Shown here piece after piece: positions 1 through 8,463 of a stretch of 23,262 nucleotides of DNA. A program made the translations under genes and the position numbers. The notes below the pieces were generated by a model that was not told the DNA's origin, did no database searches, and worked only from the letters and a program-made list of their open reading frames with translations. The number at the start of each line of letters is the position of its first letter. The stretch's first letter is position 1. Location: assembly GCA_035627915.1 (NCBI GenBank), contig DASPKT010000402.1, positions 1 through 23,262 of the forward strand, written 5' to 3'. The stretch comes from DASPKT01 sp035627915 (GTDB lineage Bacteria > Pseudomonadota > Alphaproteobacteria > Azospirillales > Azospirillaceae).

Positions 1-1
1 G

Positions 2-763
2 GCCCGGCATCTGGTGCGCGACCCGCTCGACATCGCCTTCGACGCCCGTCGGCGGCAGGTGCTGCTGGTCCGCGCCGATGGCGGGCTCGCCTGCCTCACC
101 CTCTACCGGGCGGAGCAGGTGGCGGCCTGGTCGCTGACCGAGACCGCCGGCCGCTTCCGCTCCGTCGCCGTGGTGGGGGAGACGGTCCACGCCCTGGTGG
201 AGCGCGGCGGCCGCTTCCTCATCGAGCGCTTCGACGAGGCGGTGGCGACCGACAGCGCCGTGACCGGCACCGCGGCGGCCGCCACCGCCACCTGGTCCGG
301 CCTCGGCCATCTCGACGGCCGCACGGTCGCCGTGGTGGCGGACGGGCTGGTGCGGCCGGCGGCGACGGTCAGCGAGGGCCGCATCGTGCTCGACGCGCCG
401 GCCGCCGCGGTCGAGGCCGGGCTGCCCTTCGCCCATGTCGTCGAGCCCCTGCCGCCCGGCCTGCTCGCCACCGGCGCCGCCGCCCAGGGCCAGGCGGTGC
501 GGCTGGTCGAGGCGGTGTTCCGGGTCGAGGAGACGCCGGCCCTGCGCGTCGATCTCGGCCGCGGCCCGCGCGACGTGCCGCTGCGCCGGCTGGTGCCGGG
601 CGGCGTGCTCGACCGGGCGCCGCAGCCGGTCTCGGGCGATGTCCGCCTGAAGGCGCTCGGCTGGCGGCGCGATCCCGACCGGCCGCTGTGGCGCATCGCC
701 CAGGACCTGCCGCTGCCCTTCACCCTCCTCTCCGTCACCCATCTGCTGAAGGTGAACGACTGA
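2..763 (+). CDS. Phage tail-nozzle-like protein (T7 gp12/tail tubular protein B type), C-terminal part
   Basis: The frame is open at the left edge, so this is the last 253 residues of a longer protein; the GTG at 14 is internal. The start of the visible part, DPLDIAFDARRRQVLLVRADG, continuing through ACLTLYRAEQVAAW, is the beta-propeller-like 'value, repeat, tryptophan' pattern that I associate with nozzle proteins of T7-like podoviruses. A long beta-rich tail with an xxDGxxxRPAxTV stretch follows. In that family the protein forms the distal tail tube through which DNA leaves the particle. The stop codon overlaps the ATG of the next gene (TGATG), which suggests translational coupling. The neighbours (internal virion-like protein, tail fibre, terminase) support a virion role. 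Family assignment rests on pattern recognition only. Confidence 0.6.
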   Translation, partial: ARHLVRDPLDIAFDARRRQVLLVRADGGLACLTLYRAEQVAAWSLTETAGRFRSVAVVGETVHALVERGGRFLIERFDEAVATDSAVTGTAAAATATWSGLGHLDGRTVAVVADGLVRPAATVSEGRIVLDAPAAAVEAGLPFAHVVEPLPPGLLATGAAAQGQAVRLVEAVFRVEETPALRVDLGRGPRDVPLRRLVPGGVLDRAPQPVSGDVRLKALGWRRDPDRPLWRIAQDLPLPFTLLSVTHLLKVND

Positions 764-1311
764 TGGCCTCCCTCACCGCCGCCGTCTCCGCCGGCACCAG
801 CCTGTTCAACACCTACAATTCCGCCCGCCGCCAGCGGACCGAGGACGACCTCGCCCGCCGCCGGCTAGAGGAGGACGCCGCCCGCCGCCGCGCCTGGCAG
901 GAGGCGCAGCGCCGCCAGCTCGACCAGGACCAGAAGGCCGACGAGGCGCGCTTCCGCCTGACCGACCAGGCCGCCGCCGGCGATGCCGAGCGCCAGATCG
1001 GCGCCATCGAGGCCGAGCGGGCGGGGGAGGAGGCCCGGCGCCGCGCCGCCCTGCGCCGGGCCGTCGGCCGCAGCCGCGCCGATCTGGCGGGCCGTGGCCT
1101 CGGCGCCGACGGCTCGGGCGAGGCCATCCTGCTCGGCCTCACCAAGGAGGCCGAGGCGGAGGACGCCGCCGGCCGCCAGGCCGCCGCGCTGCGCGCCGCC
1201 GCGGTCGCCCAGGACCTCGACCAGACCCGCCGCCGCAACCTGCTCGCCCTCACCGAGGCGACCCAGCGGCGCAATTTCGACCTGCTGGCCCTCTACGCGC
1301 CGCGGGACTAG
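763..1311 (+). CDS. Putative internal virion / tail-associated coiled-coil protein (gp14-like)
   Basis: The protein has 182 residues. The chosen ATG overlaps the preceding stop; an upstream in-frame start at 688 would lie inside the nozzle gene and is unlikely. The N-terminus (MASLTAAVSAGTSLFN) is mildly hydrophobic. Residues about 27-115 are a charged Arg/Glu/Ala-rich helix likely to form a coiled coil. Around residues 105-130 the segment RSRADLAGRGLGADGSGEA resembles the 'RAxLAAxGVxxxSGS' element seen in small internal-virion proteins of podoviruses, where such proteins help build the DNA ejection channel. No enzymatic motif is visible. Position between a nozzle and a tail-fibre gene fits that role. 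It could instead be a lineage-specific tail chaperone. The call is inference from one motif plus context. Confidence 0.5.
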   Translation: MASLTAAVSAGTSLFNTYNSARRQRTEDDLARRRLEEDAARRRAWQEAQRRQLDQDQKADEARFRLTDQAAAGDAERQIGAIEAERAGEEARRRAALRRAVGRSRADLAGRGLGADGSGEAILLGLTKEAEAEDAAGRQAAALRAAAVAQDLDQTRRRNLLALTEATQRRNFDLLALYAPRD

Positions 1312-1351
1312 GCGCCGCCCCAGCCGCCCCCAACCGACGAGGACCAGACCG

Positions 1352-3373
1352 ATGACCGACCTGCGCATCCTGCCCGCCGCGCCGCGGGTGCAGTACCTCG
1401 CGCCCGGCGACCGCGCGGATTTCGCCTACGGCTTCCCCATCTTCGCCGCCGACGACCTGGCGGTGTCGCTCGACGGGCTGCGCCAGGGCGGCGGCTTCGT
1501 CGTCCACGGCGCCGGCCGGGAGGGCGGGCAGGTGGTGTTCGACGCGCCGCCACCGGCCGGCACGGTGGTGACGCTGGAGCGCCGGCTGGTGATCCAGCGG
1601 GTGAGCGACTTCCAGGAGGGCGGCGCCTTCACCGCCCGCGCCCTCAACCGCGAGCTGGACTACCTCACCGCCTGCGCCCAGCAGCTCGCCAACGACGGCG
1701 ACCTCGCCCTGCGCATCGAGCCGGCCGACCGCGGCGCCGATCTGCGGCTGCCGGACCGCGCGGCGCGGGCGGGCAAGGCGCTGGCCTTCGACGGCACGGG
1801 CGCCGTCGCCCTGGTGCCGCACGGCAGCACGGTGGGCCTGCCGAGCGTCCAGGCCGCCGGGGCGGGGGCGGTGGCGCGCGGCGTGCCGGAGCGGCTGCGC
1901 GACCGGGTCTCGGTGTGCGACTACGGCGCCGCGGGCGACGGCGTGGCCGACGATTCCCAGGCCTTCGCCGCCGCCCTGGCGGCCGCCCGGGGCGTGGACG
2001 TGCCGGAGGGCGTCTACCTCATCGCCTCGACCGTGGCGGTGCCGGTCGGCCGCAGCCTGACGGGGCGGGGCGGGGGCAGCGTCCTGCGCGCCGCCGGGAC
2101 TGGGACGATCGTCGTCGAGCTGCCGGCGGGCGAGGCCGCGCTGTCGGCGCTGCGCATCGAGGGCGGCGCCATCGGCGTGCTGCTGCGCGGCCGCACCGGG
2201 CCCTGCATCGGCAACCGCCTCACCGACCTCACCGTCGCCGATGCCGCGACCGGGGTGGTGCTGGACGGCTACCAGGCCCCCGCCAACCCCTGCGCCCAGA
2301 ACGTGCTGACCCGCATCGCCGTGCTGCGGCCGACGCTCGACGGCTTCCGGCTGCAGCGCAGCGGCGCCGGCGATCCGCCGCGCGGCAACCGGCTGATCGC
2401 CTGCCGGGTGGCGAGCGGCGGCGCGGCGACGACCGGCTCCGCCTACCATGTCGCCAGCGGCCGGCGGCTGAACGCCTTCCTGCATTGCGAGGCCGATCTG
2501 GCGGCCGGCGCCCATAGCGGCTTCCGCATCGGCGCCGACGCCCAGAAGACGCATCTCGCCGATTGCGGGGTGGAGGGCAGCGGCCCGGTGGCCGCCGTGG
2601 CGCTCGAGGCCGGGTCGGGCGACACCGCCATCCTCAACCTCGACAGCCGCACCGCCGGTGCCGCCATCGCCGATTCCTCGGGCGGGGCCTATGTCGCCTT
2701 CAATGCCGGCTTCCCCGTTCGAACTCGGCTGCACGACGCCTATGCCACCGCCCTCACCGTGGCGGCGCTGCGGCACGAGACCCAGTTCGTCGAACCGCCC
2801 GCGGGCGGCCTCGCCGCGGTGGATGCCCGCCGGCCGCTCTATCTGGTGAGCGCCTTCGGCGGCCCCACGGAGCTGCGCCTGCCCGCCGCCGGGGCGGTGC
2901 CGGGGGCGGTGGTGACGGTGAAGAAGACCGATACCAGCGCCAATCCGGTGACGGTGACCGAGGCCGACGGCCCCGGCCCGGACGGTGCGCCGGTCCAGCT
3001 CGCCAGCCGCTACGACTTCGTGGCGCTGGTCTCGAACGGCGCCGGCTGGTGGGTGACGGCGGGCAACGCCGTGCCGCTGAACACCCTCTACGTCTCGACG
3101 CCCGGCCTCCACCTCGCCGATGCCGGGCGGCGGCTGCTGGTGGTGAGCGCCTTCTCCGGCCCGGTCGAAATCCGCCTGCCGGCGCCGGGCGAGAGCCGCG
3201 CCGTCGGCCGGCTGGTGACGATCAAGAAGGCCGATCCCTCGGCCCATGCGGTGACGGTCACCCAGGTGGGGGGCGGCGGGCCGGATGCGGCGGCGCAGAG
3301 CCTGACCGTGCAGTTCAGCCACCTGACGGTGCTGTCGAACGGCGCCGCCTGGCACATCGTCGGCCGGGACTGA
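1352..3373 (+). CDS. Phage tail fibre/tailspike with T7-fibre-like N-terminus and beta-helix (pectate-lyase-like) domain
   Basis: The protein has 673 residues. The ATG at 1352 has a GAGGA ribosome binding site at 1339-1343; the open frame extends upstream but overlaps the previous gene. Residues about 1-130 resemble the T7 tail-fibre N-terminal domain, which anchors fibres to the tail (VQYLAPGDRADFAYGFP, then LNRELDYLTACAQQLAND). From residue 188, DYGAAGDGVADDSQAF is the signature start of a pectate-lyase-3/GH28-like right-handed beta-helix, running to about residue 480 and likely binding or cutting a surface polysaccharide. Residues about 493-573 and 592-673 are two copies of one module, offset by 99 residues and each carrying VSAF-G-P-E-RLP, a VKK/IKK-D-S-A segment and an LSNGAxW-like end. 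The host glycan and enzyme activity cannot be read from sequence. The large terminase gene follows three bases later. Confidence 0.8.
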   Translation: MTDLRILPAAPRVQYLAPGDRADFAYGFPIFAADDLAVSLDGLRQGGGFVVHGAGREGGQVVFDAPPPAGTVVTLERRLVIQRVSDFQEGGAFTARALNRELDYLTACAQQLANDGDLALRIEPADRGADLRLPDRAARAGKALAFDGTGAVALVPHGSTVGLPSVQAAGAGAVARGVPERLRDRVSVCDYGAAGDGVADDSQAFAAALAAARGVDVPEGVYLIASTVAVPVGRSLTGRGGGSVLRAAGTGTIVVELPAGEAALSALRIEGGAIGVLLRGRTGPCIGNRLTDLTVADAATGVVLDGYQAPANPCAQNVLTRIAVLRPTLDGFRLQRSGAGDPPRGNRLIACRVASGGAATTGSAYHVASGRRLNAFLHCEADLAAGAHSGFRIGADAQKTHLADCGVEGSGPVAAVALEAGSGDTAILNLDSRTAGAAIADSSGGAYVAFNAGFPVRTRLHDAYATALTVAALRHETQFVEPPAGGLAAVDARRPLYLVSAFGGPTELRLPAAGAVPGAVVTVKKTDTSANPVTVTEADGPGPDGAPVQLASRYDFVALVSNGAGWWVTAGNAVPLNTLYVSTPGLHLADAGRRLLVVSAFSGPVEIRLPAPGESRAVGRLVTIKKADPSAHAVTVTQVGGGGPDAAAQSLTVQFSHLTVLSNGAAWHIVGRD

Positions 3374-3376
3374 GCC

Positions 3377-4846
3377 ATGGCGGAGGATCGATACGCCGGC
3401 GGCTTCCTCGATTTCGTGGCGGATTGGAACGCCGGCCAGGGCCTGGGCACGCCCGAGCTGCACCGGACCATCTGCGGCTGGCTGGAGGAGAGCTGGCACA
3501 ATGGCGACCGCCAGCTCCTGCTGATGGCCTTCCGCGACAGCGGCAAGAGCACGCTGGTCGGCCTGTTCTGCGCCTGGCTGCTGCTGCGCGACCCGACGCT
3601 GCGGCTGCTGGTGCTGGCGGCCGATCTGGCGCTCGCCAAGAAGATGGTGCGCAACGTCAAGCGCATCGTCGAGCGCAACCCGCTGACCCGCGCCCTGAAG
3701 CCGGCCCGGCTCGACCAATGGGCGGCGCAGCAGTTCACCGTGGTGCGCGAGGCGGAGCTGCGCGACCCCTCGATGCTCGCCCAGGGCATCACGGCCAACA
3801 TCACCGGCAGCCGCGCCGACATCGTGATCTGCGACGACGTGGAGGTGCCCAACACCTGCGACACCGCGCAGAAGCGGGAGGATCTGCGCCAGCGGCTGAG
3901 CGAGATCGACTATGTGCTGGTGCCGGGCGGCACCACCCTCTACATCGGCACGCCGCACACCGAGCACTCGCTCTACGCCCCGCGCTCGAAGGTCACCGAG
4001 GGCTTCAAGCGGCTGGAGCTGCCCCTGCTGGATGCCGAGGGCGCCAGCGCCTGGCCCGAGCGCTTCCCGCTCGACAAGGTGGAGGCGCTGAAGGCCCGCC
4101 ACGGCCCGACCAAGTTCGCCAGCCAGATGATGCTGCAGCCGATCGGCCTCGCCGCCGCCCGGCTCGACCATGCCAAGCTCGGCCGCTATTCGGGCGAGCT
4201 TGCCTATCACGAGGCCGGCGGCGAGGCGATCCTGACCCTGGACGGGGTGCGGATCGTCAATGTCCGCTGCTGGTGGGACCCCGCCTATGCCCGCGCCGAG
4301 CGCCCGGCCGGCGACGGCAGCGTCATCGCCGCCATGTTCGAGGACGGACTGGGCCGGCTCTACCTGCACCGCATGCTCTGGCTGGTGGCGCCGGAGGGGG
4401 AGCCCCTGCCGGCCCATTGGCAATGCGTGCAGGCGGCGGCGTTCCTGCGCGCGCTGCACATCCCCGGCGTCACCATCGAATGCAACGGCTTCGGCCGCAC
4501 CCTGCACGAGATCCTGAAGCCGATGCTGGCGGCGGAGGGCATCCGCTGCGAGGTGCTGACGGAGCACAGCCACGTCTCCAAGCCGACCCGCATCCTGAAC
4601 GCCTTCGACATCGTGCTCGCCGCCGGCCGCCTCTCGGCCCACGACAGCGTCTGGGAGAGCCGCTTCGCCGAGGAGCTGAAGGCCTGGCGGCCGCTCGGCG
4701 GCGGGCCGGACGACGGGCTCGACGCCGTGGCGGGCTGCATCGCCATGCGGCCCGTCCCCTATCCCCGCACCGCCCCGGCGCCCCAGCCGGCCGAATGGCG
4801 CCCCGGCGCCCGGCCGGTGGTGGTGCCGACCGTGCTGTCGGGCTGA
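3377..4846 (+). CDS. Phage terminase large subunit (T7 gp19/DNA maturase B-like)
   Basis: The protein has 489 residues and is the ATP-driven motor and nuclease that packages viral DNA into the prohead. The N-terminal ATPase has a Walker A motif AFRDSGKST at residues 51-59, a Walker B motif DIVICDDVEVP at 148-158, and a coupling motif YIGTPHT at 189-195. The C-terminal RNase H-like nuclease is indicated by WWDPAYA (Asp301), TIECNGFGR (Glu368) and DDGLDAVAG (445-453), which supply plausible metal-binding acids. Length and order of motifs match T7-type large terminases, and all key residues appear intact, so the gene is not an obvious fossil. The start codon lies three bases after the tail-fibre stop. 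No small terminase gene is visible beside it. Confidence 0.88.
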   Translation: MAEDRYAGGFLDFVADWNAGQGLGTPELHRTICGWLEESWHNGDRQLLLMAFRDSGKSTLVGLFCAWLLLRDPTLRLLVLAADLALAKKMVRNVKRIVERNPLTRALKPARLDQWAAQQFTVVREAELRDPSMLAQGITANITGSRADIVICDDVEVPNTCDTAQKREDLRQRLSEIDYVLVPGGTTLYIGTPHTEHSLYAPRSKVTEGFKRLELPLLDAEGASAWPERFPLDKVEALKARHGPTKFASQMMLQPIGLAAARLDHAKLGRYSGELAYHEAGGEAILTLDGVRIVNVRCWWDPAYARAERPAGDGSVIAAMFEDGLGRLYLHRMLWLVAPEGEPLPAHWQCVQAAAFLRALHIPGVTIECNGFGRTLHEILKPMLAAEGIRCEVLTEHSHVSKPTRILNAFDIVLAAGRLSAHDSVWESRFAEELKAWRPLGGGPDDGLDAVAGCIAMRPVPYPRTAPAPQPAEWRPGARPVVVPTVLSG

Positions 4847-4907
4847 GCCCCCCTGAGGCCCGCCGCGCCATCCGATCCGAAACCCAACCCAGCCGAAGGA
4901 GCCTCCC

Positions 4908-5219
4908 ATGCCCCAACCCCTTGCCATCGACATCGCCTGGTGGATCACCGCCGTCGAGCTGCCTGCCGTCGGCGGGCTGTTCTGGCTGATCTGGCGCGGG
5001 CGGCGCGAGGCCGACCAGGCCCTCGACGGCCTGCGCGACGGCCTCGACGCCGAGCTGTCGGCCCTGCGCGAGAATTTGGCGGCCTACAAGCTGGAGGTCG
5101 CCAAATCCTACGCCTCGATCGGCTACCTCAAGGATGTCGAGCGCCGCCTCGTCGGGCATCTGCTGCGCATCGAGGCGAAGCTCGACGGCCAGCCCCTGCC
5201 GGGCATTCCGGCGGAATAG
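4908..5219 (+). CDS. Small membrane-anchored coiled-coil protein at the end of the phage block
   Basis: The protein has 103 residues, with a strong ribosome binding site GAAGGAG at 4895-4901. Residues about 8-28 (WWITAVELPAVGGLFWLIW) form one membrane segment. Arginine-rich residues follow, then an amphipathic Leu/Glu/Ala helix (about residues 35-85) likely to be a coiled coil. This layout, together with a position right after the large terminase, is compatible with an i-spanin or holin-accessory lysis protein; T7 places its spanin gene between the two maturase genes. No lipoprotein partner gene is nested in another frame that I can recognise. I do not recognise a family, so the lysis role is inference from topology and position. 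Confidence 0.6.
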   Translation: MPQPLAIDIAWWITAVELPAVGGLFWLIWRGRREADQALDGLRDGLDAELSALRENLAAYKLEVAKSYASIGYLKDVERRLVGHLLRIEAKLDGQPLPGIPAE

Positions 5220-5267
5220 CGCCGCCGACCGCTTGACACCGCCGCCGCCGACCGGCACCCATCCGCC

Positions 5268-6488
5268 ATGGCGGGGGAACGGAAATCGGCGGCGGTGGTG
5301 GGCGGCGGGCCGGCGGGGCTGATGGCGGCCGAGACGCTGTCCGCCGCCGGCATCGCCGTGACGGTCTACGAGGCGATGCCGACCATCGGCCGCAAATTCC
5401 TCATGGCCGGGCGCGGCGGCCTCAACATCACCCATTCCGAGCCGCTGGACCGCTTCGTCGAGGCCTACGGCCCGGAGCGCGACCGCTTCGCCGCCTATCT
5501 CGACGCCTATACCCCGCAGGACATGCGCGACTGGGCGGCCGGGCTGGGGAGCGAGACCTTCGTCGGTACCAGCGGCCGGGTCTTCCCCGTCGAACTCAAG
5601 GCCTCGACCCTGCTGCGCGCCTGGCTGCGGCGGCTGGCCGGGCAGGGCGTCGCGGTGAGGACGCGCCACCGCTGGCAGGGCTTCGCCCCCGATGGCGGCC
5701 TCGTGATCCGGCCGGAGGGCGCCGACGCCTTCATCCACCGCCCCGACGCCACGATCCTCGCCCTGGGCGGCGCCTCCTGGCCGCGCCTCGGCTCCGACGG
5801 CGCCTGGGCCCCGCTGCTGGCGGGGGAGGGGCATCCGGTCGCCCCGTTCAAGCCCGCCAATTGCGGCTTCGAGGTCGCCTGGACCCCCCATCTGGTCGAG
5901 CGCTTCGACGGGGCGGCGCTGAAGAACCTCGCCCTGTCCTTCGAGGGCCGCACCGCCCGCGGCGAACTGCTGATCACCCGCTACGGGCTGGAGGGCGGGC
6001 CGCTCTACGCCCTCAGCCGCTTCCTGCGCGACGCCATCGACCGCGACGGCGCGGCGGTGCTGCATATCGACCTCAAGCCCGACCTCCTCCCCGCCGCCGT
6101 GGCGGCGCGCCTGGCCAAGCCGCGCGGCGGCGCCAGCCTGGCGAATTGGCTGCGCCGGGCCCTGGCCCTGCCGCCGCCCGCCATCGCCCTGCTGCGCGAG
6201 GCCGTGGCGGCGGAGGCCCTGGCCCGGCCCGACCGCCTGGCCGCGGCGGTGAAGGCCCTGCCGCTGCGCCTCGCCGCCTATCGCGGCCTCGACCGCGCCA
6301 TCTCCAGCGCCGGCGGCCTCTCCTTCGCGGCGGTGGACGAATCCCTCATGCTGCGCGGCCGGCCGGGCGTCTTCGCCGCCGGCGAGATGCTGGATTGGGA
6401 GGCGCCGACCGGCGGCTATCTGCTGCAGGGCTGCTTCGCCACCGGGCTGCGCGCCGCGCGGGGCGCGCTCGCCCATCTGGGGGCGTGA
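5268..6488 (+). CDS. HI0933/YhiN-family flavoprotein, PP_4765 subfamily
   Basis: The protein has 406 residues. The N-terminal FAD-binding Rossmann motif is VVGGGPAGLMAAE (residues 10-22), preceding the family signature GRKFLMAGRGGLNITHSE, which is diagnostic of the HI0933-like group. The C-terminal FAD-contacting segment GGYLLQGCFATGLRAA is also intact. Related proteins (YhiN, BaiN) are soluble flavin-dependent oxidoreductases of largely unknown substrate; the PP_4765 subfamily has no established reaction. The gene starts 48 bases after the phage block and ends 87 bases before lepA. A TTGACA box at 5233-5238 could be a -35 element, but no convincing -10 follows it. The gene is probably chromosomal rather than viral because the family is broadly distributed in proteobacterial core genomes. 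Confidence 0.85.
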   Translation: MAGERKSAAVVGGGPAGLMAAETLSAAGIAVTVYEAMPTIGRKFLMAGRGGLNITHSEPLDRFVEAYGPERDRFAAYLDAYTPQDMRDWAAGLGSETFVGTSGRVFPVELKASTLLRAWLRRLAGQGVAVRTRHRWQGFAPDGGLVIRPEGADAFIHRPDATILALGGASWPRLGSDGAWAPLLAGEGHPVAPFKPANCGFEVAWTPHLVERFDGAALKNLALSFEGRTARGELLITRYGLEGGPLYALSRFLRDAIDRDGAAVLHIDLKPDLLPAAVAARLAKPRGGASLANWLRRALALPPPAIALLREAVAAEALARPDRLAAAVKALPLRLAAYRGLDRAISSAGGLSFAAVDESLMLRGRPGVFAAGEMLDWEAPTGGYLLQGCFATGLRAARGALAHLGA

Positions 6489-6508
6489 GCGCATGCAAAA
6501 GGGCCGCG

Positions 6509-6537
6509 TTGCGCCGGGCGGCCCCAACCCCTATGGT
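6509..6537 (+). promoter_or_regulatory. Likely sigma70 promoter of lepA
   Basis: TTGCGC at 6509-6514 and TATGGT at 6532-6537 are separated by 17 bases, ending 38 bases before the lepA start. The same TATGGT box occurs before the phosphatase gene at 13831-13836. Identified by eye only. Confidence 0.45.
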
Positions 6538-6575
6538 GCAGGCCAATTTGCCCTGCCGGCGGCCAGCGATCCCGA

Positions 6576-8378
6576 ATGTCGAAACAGTCCCATATCCGCA
6601 ACTTCTCCATCATCGCCCACATCGATCACGGCAAGTCGACCCTCGCCGACCGCCTGATCGAGCGCTGCGGCGCGCTGGGTTCGCGCGAGATGCGCGAGCA
6701 GGTGCTCGACAGCATGGACATCGAGCGCGAGCGCGGCATCACCATCAAGGCGCAGACCGTCCGCCTGAACTACAAGGCCAAGGACGGCGAGACCTACCAG
6801 CTGAACCTGATGGACACGCCCGGCCACGTCGACTTCGCCTACGAGGTCAGCCGGTCGCTGGCGGCGTGCGAGGGCTCGCTGCTGGTGGTCGACGCTTCCC
6901 AGGGGGTGGAGGCGCAGACGCTGGCGAACGTCTACCAGGCCATCGACAACAACCACGAGATCGTGCCGGTCCTGAACAAGGTGGACCTGCCGGCCGCCGA
7001 CGTGGACCGCGTCAAGCAGCAGATCGAGGACGTGATCGGCCTGGACGCGTCGGAGGCGGTGGAGATCTCCGCCAAGACGGGCCTCAACATCGAGGGCGTG
7101 CTGGAAGCGATCGTCGGCCGCCTGCCGCCGCCCAAGGGCGACGCCGCGGCACCGCTGAAGGCCCTGGTGGTGGACAGCTGGTACGACGCCTACCTGGGCG
7201 TCGTCATCCTGGTCCGCGTGGTCGACGGCGAGCTGAAGACCGGCCAGAAGATCCGCATGATGGCGACCGGCGCCACCAAGGAGGTGGACCGCTGCGGCCA
7301 CTTCACGCCGAAGCCGGTGCTGGGCGGGCGCCTCGGGCCCGGCGAGATGGGCTTCATCACCGCCGGCATCAAGGACATCCGCGAGACCAAGGTCGGCGAC
7401 ACCATCACCGAGGAGAAGCGCCAGGCGGCGGCCCCGCTGGCCGGCTTCAAGCCCAGCATCCCCGTGGTGTTCTGCGGCCTGTTCCCGACCGACGCCGCCG
7501 AGTTCGAGCACCTGCGCGAGAGCCTCGGCAAGCTCGCCCTGAACGACGCCAGCTTCCAGTTCGAGATGGAGACGTCGGCGGCGCTGGGCTTCGGCTTCCG
7601 CTGCGGGTTCCTCGGCCTGCTGCACCTGGAGATCATCCAGGAGCGGCTGGAGCGCGAGTTCAACCTGGACCTCATCACCACGGCCCCCAGCGTCATCTAC
7701 AAGGTCCACCAGACCGACGGGAAGATCCTGGAGCTGCACAATCCGGCCGACATGCCGGATCCGGTGAAGATCGACCATATCGACGAGCCCTGGATCAGGG
7801 CGACCATCATGCTGCCGGACGAGTATCTGGGCGGCGTGCTGGCGCTCTGCACCGAGCGGCGCGGGCAGCAGCTCGACCTCACCTATGTCGGCGGCCGGGC
7901 CATGCTGGTCTACAAGCTGCCGCTGAACGAGGTGGTGTTCGACTTCTACGACCGGCTGAAGTCGATCAGCCGCGGCTACGCCAGCTTCGACTACCAGCTG
8001 GAGGGCTACGAGACCGGCGACCTGGTGGTGCTGAACATCCTGGTGAATGCCGAGCCGGTGGACGCGCTGGCGACCATCGTGCACCGCAGCCAGGCCGAGC
8101 ACCGCGGCCGCGCGCTGTGCGAGCGGCTGAAGGAGCTGATCCCGCGCCAGATGTTCAAGATCGCGGTGCAGGCCGCCATCGGCAGCCGCGTCATCGCCCG
8201 CGAGACCATCTCCGCCCTGCGCAAGGACGTGCTAGCCAAGTGCTACGGCGGTGACATCAGCCGCAAGCGCAAGCTGCTGGAGAAGCAGAAGGAGGGCAAG
8301 AAGCGCATGCGGCAGTTCGGCGAGGTCGAAATCCCGCAGAGCGCCTTCATCGCCGCCCTCAAGATGGGCAACGAGTAG
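6576..8378 (+). CDS. lepA: Elongation factor 4 (LepA), ribosome-associated GTPase
   Basis: The protein has 600 residues, the usual LepA length. It binds the ribosome, is implicated in back-translocation and in translation initiation or ribosome assembly, and hydrolyses GTP. The G domain shows AHIDHGKST (residues 14-22, G1), the RGITIK switch region (53-58), DTPGH (80-84, G3) and NKVD (134-137, G4). EF-G-like domains follow (FCGLFPTDAAEFEHLRESL; GFGFRCGFLGLLHLEIIQER). The LepA-specific C-terminal domain ends with RKRKLLEKQKEGKKRMRQFG and PQSAFIAAL. No truncation or frameshift is seen. It stands alone, with its own likely promoter and a separate small transcription unit downstream. Confidence 0.98.
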   Translation: MSKQSHIRNFSIIAHIDHGKSTLADRLIERCGALGSREMREQVLDSMDIERERGITIKAQTVRLNYKAKDGETYQLNLMDTPGHVDFAYEVSRSLAACEGSLLVVDASQGVEAQTLANVYQAIDNNHEIVPVLNKVDLPAADVDRVKQQIEDVIGLDASEAVEISAKTGLNIEGVLEAIVGRLPPPKGDAAAPLKALVVDSWYDAYLGVVILVRVVDGELKTGQKIRMMATGATKEVDRCGHFTPKPVLGGRLGPGEMGFITAGIKDIRETKVGDTITEEKRQAAAPLAGFKPSIPVVFCGLFPTDAAEFEHLRESLGKLALNDASFQFEMETSAALGFGFRCGFLGLLHLEIIQERLEREFNLDLITTAPSVIYKVHQTDGKILELHNPADMPDPVKIDHIDEPWIRATIMLPDEYLGGVLALCTERRGQQLDLTYVGGRAMLVYKLPLNEVVFDFYDRLKSISRGYASFDYQLEGYETGDLVVLNILVNAEPVDALATIVHRSQAEHRGRALCERLKELIPRQMFKIAVQAAIGSRVIARETISALRKDVLAKCYGGDISRKRKLLEKQKEGKKRMRQFGEVEIPQSAFIAALKMGNE

Positions 8379-8463
8379 CGGCCGGGCGGCGCCGTTTGGT
8401 GTCCGCCGCGCCACACCCGTTGCATAAGTGACTCTAATCCGACCGCGCGCACCTTGTGCGCCG

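Noticed and set aside
983..1351. Upstream in-frame extension of the tailspike gene
   Set aside because: It overlaps the preceding gene and is Arg/Pro/Ser-rich; the ATG at 1352 has a ribosome binding site and begins the conserved domain.
1250..4948. A 1232-codon open frame on the minus strand across the phage block
   Set aside because: It is antisense to four convincing genes; its composition (Gly, Arg, His, Ala, Gln) is the usual artefact of GC-rich codon bias, and it has no recognisable domain.
5233..5260. Promoter starting with TTGACA before the flavoprotein gene
   Set aside because: No plausible -10 lies 16-18 bases downstream, so a promoter is not called.
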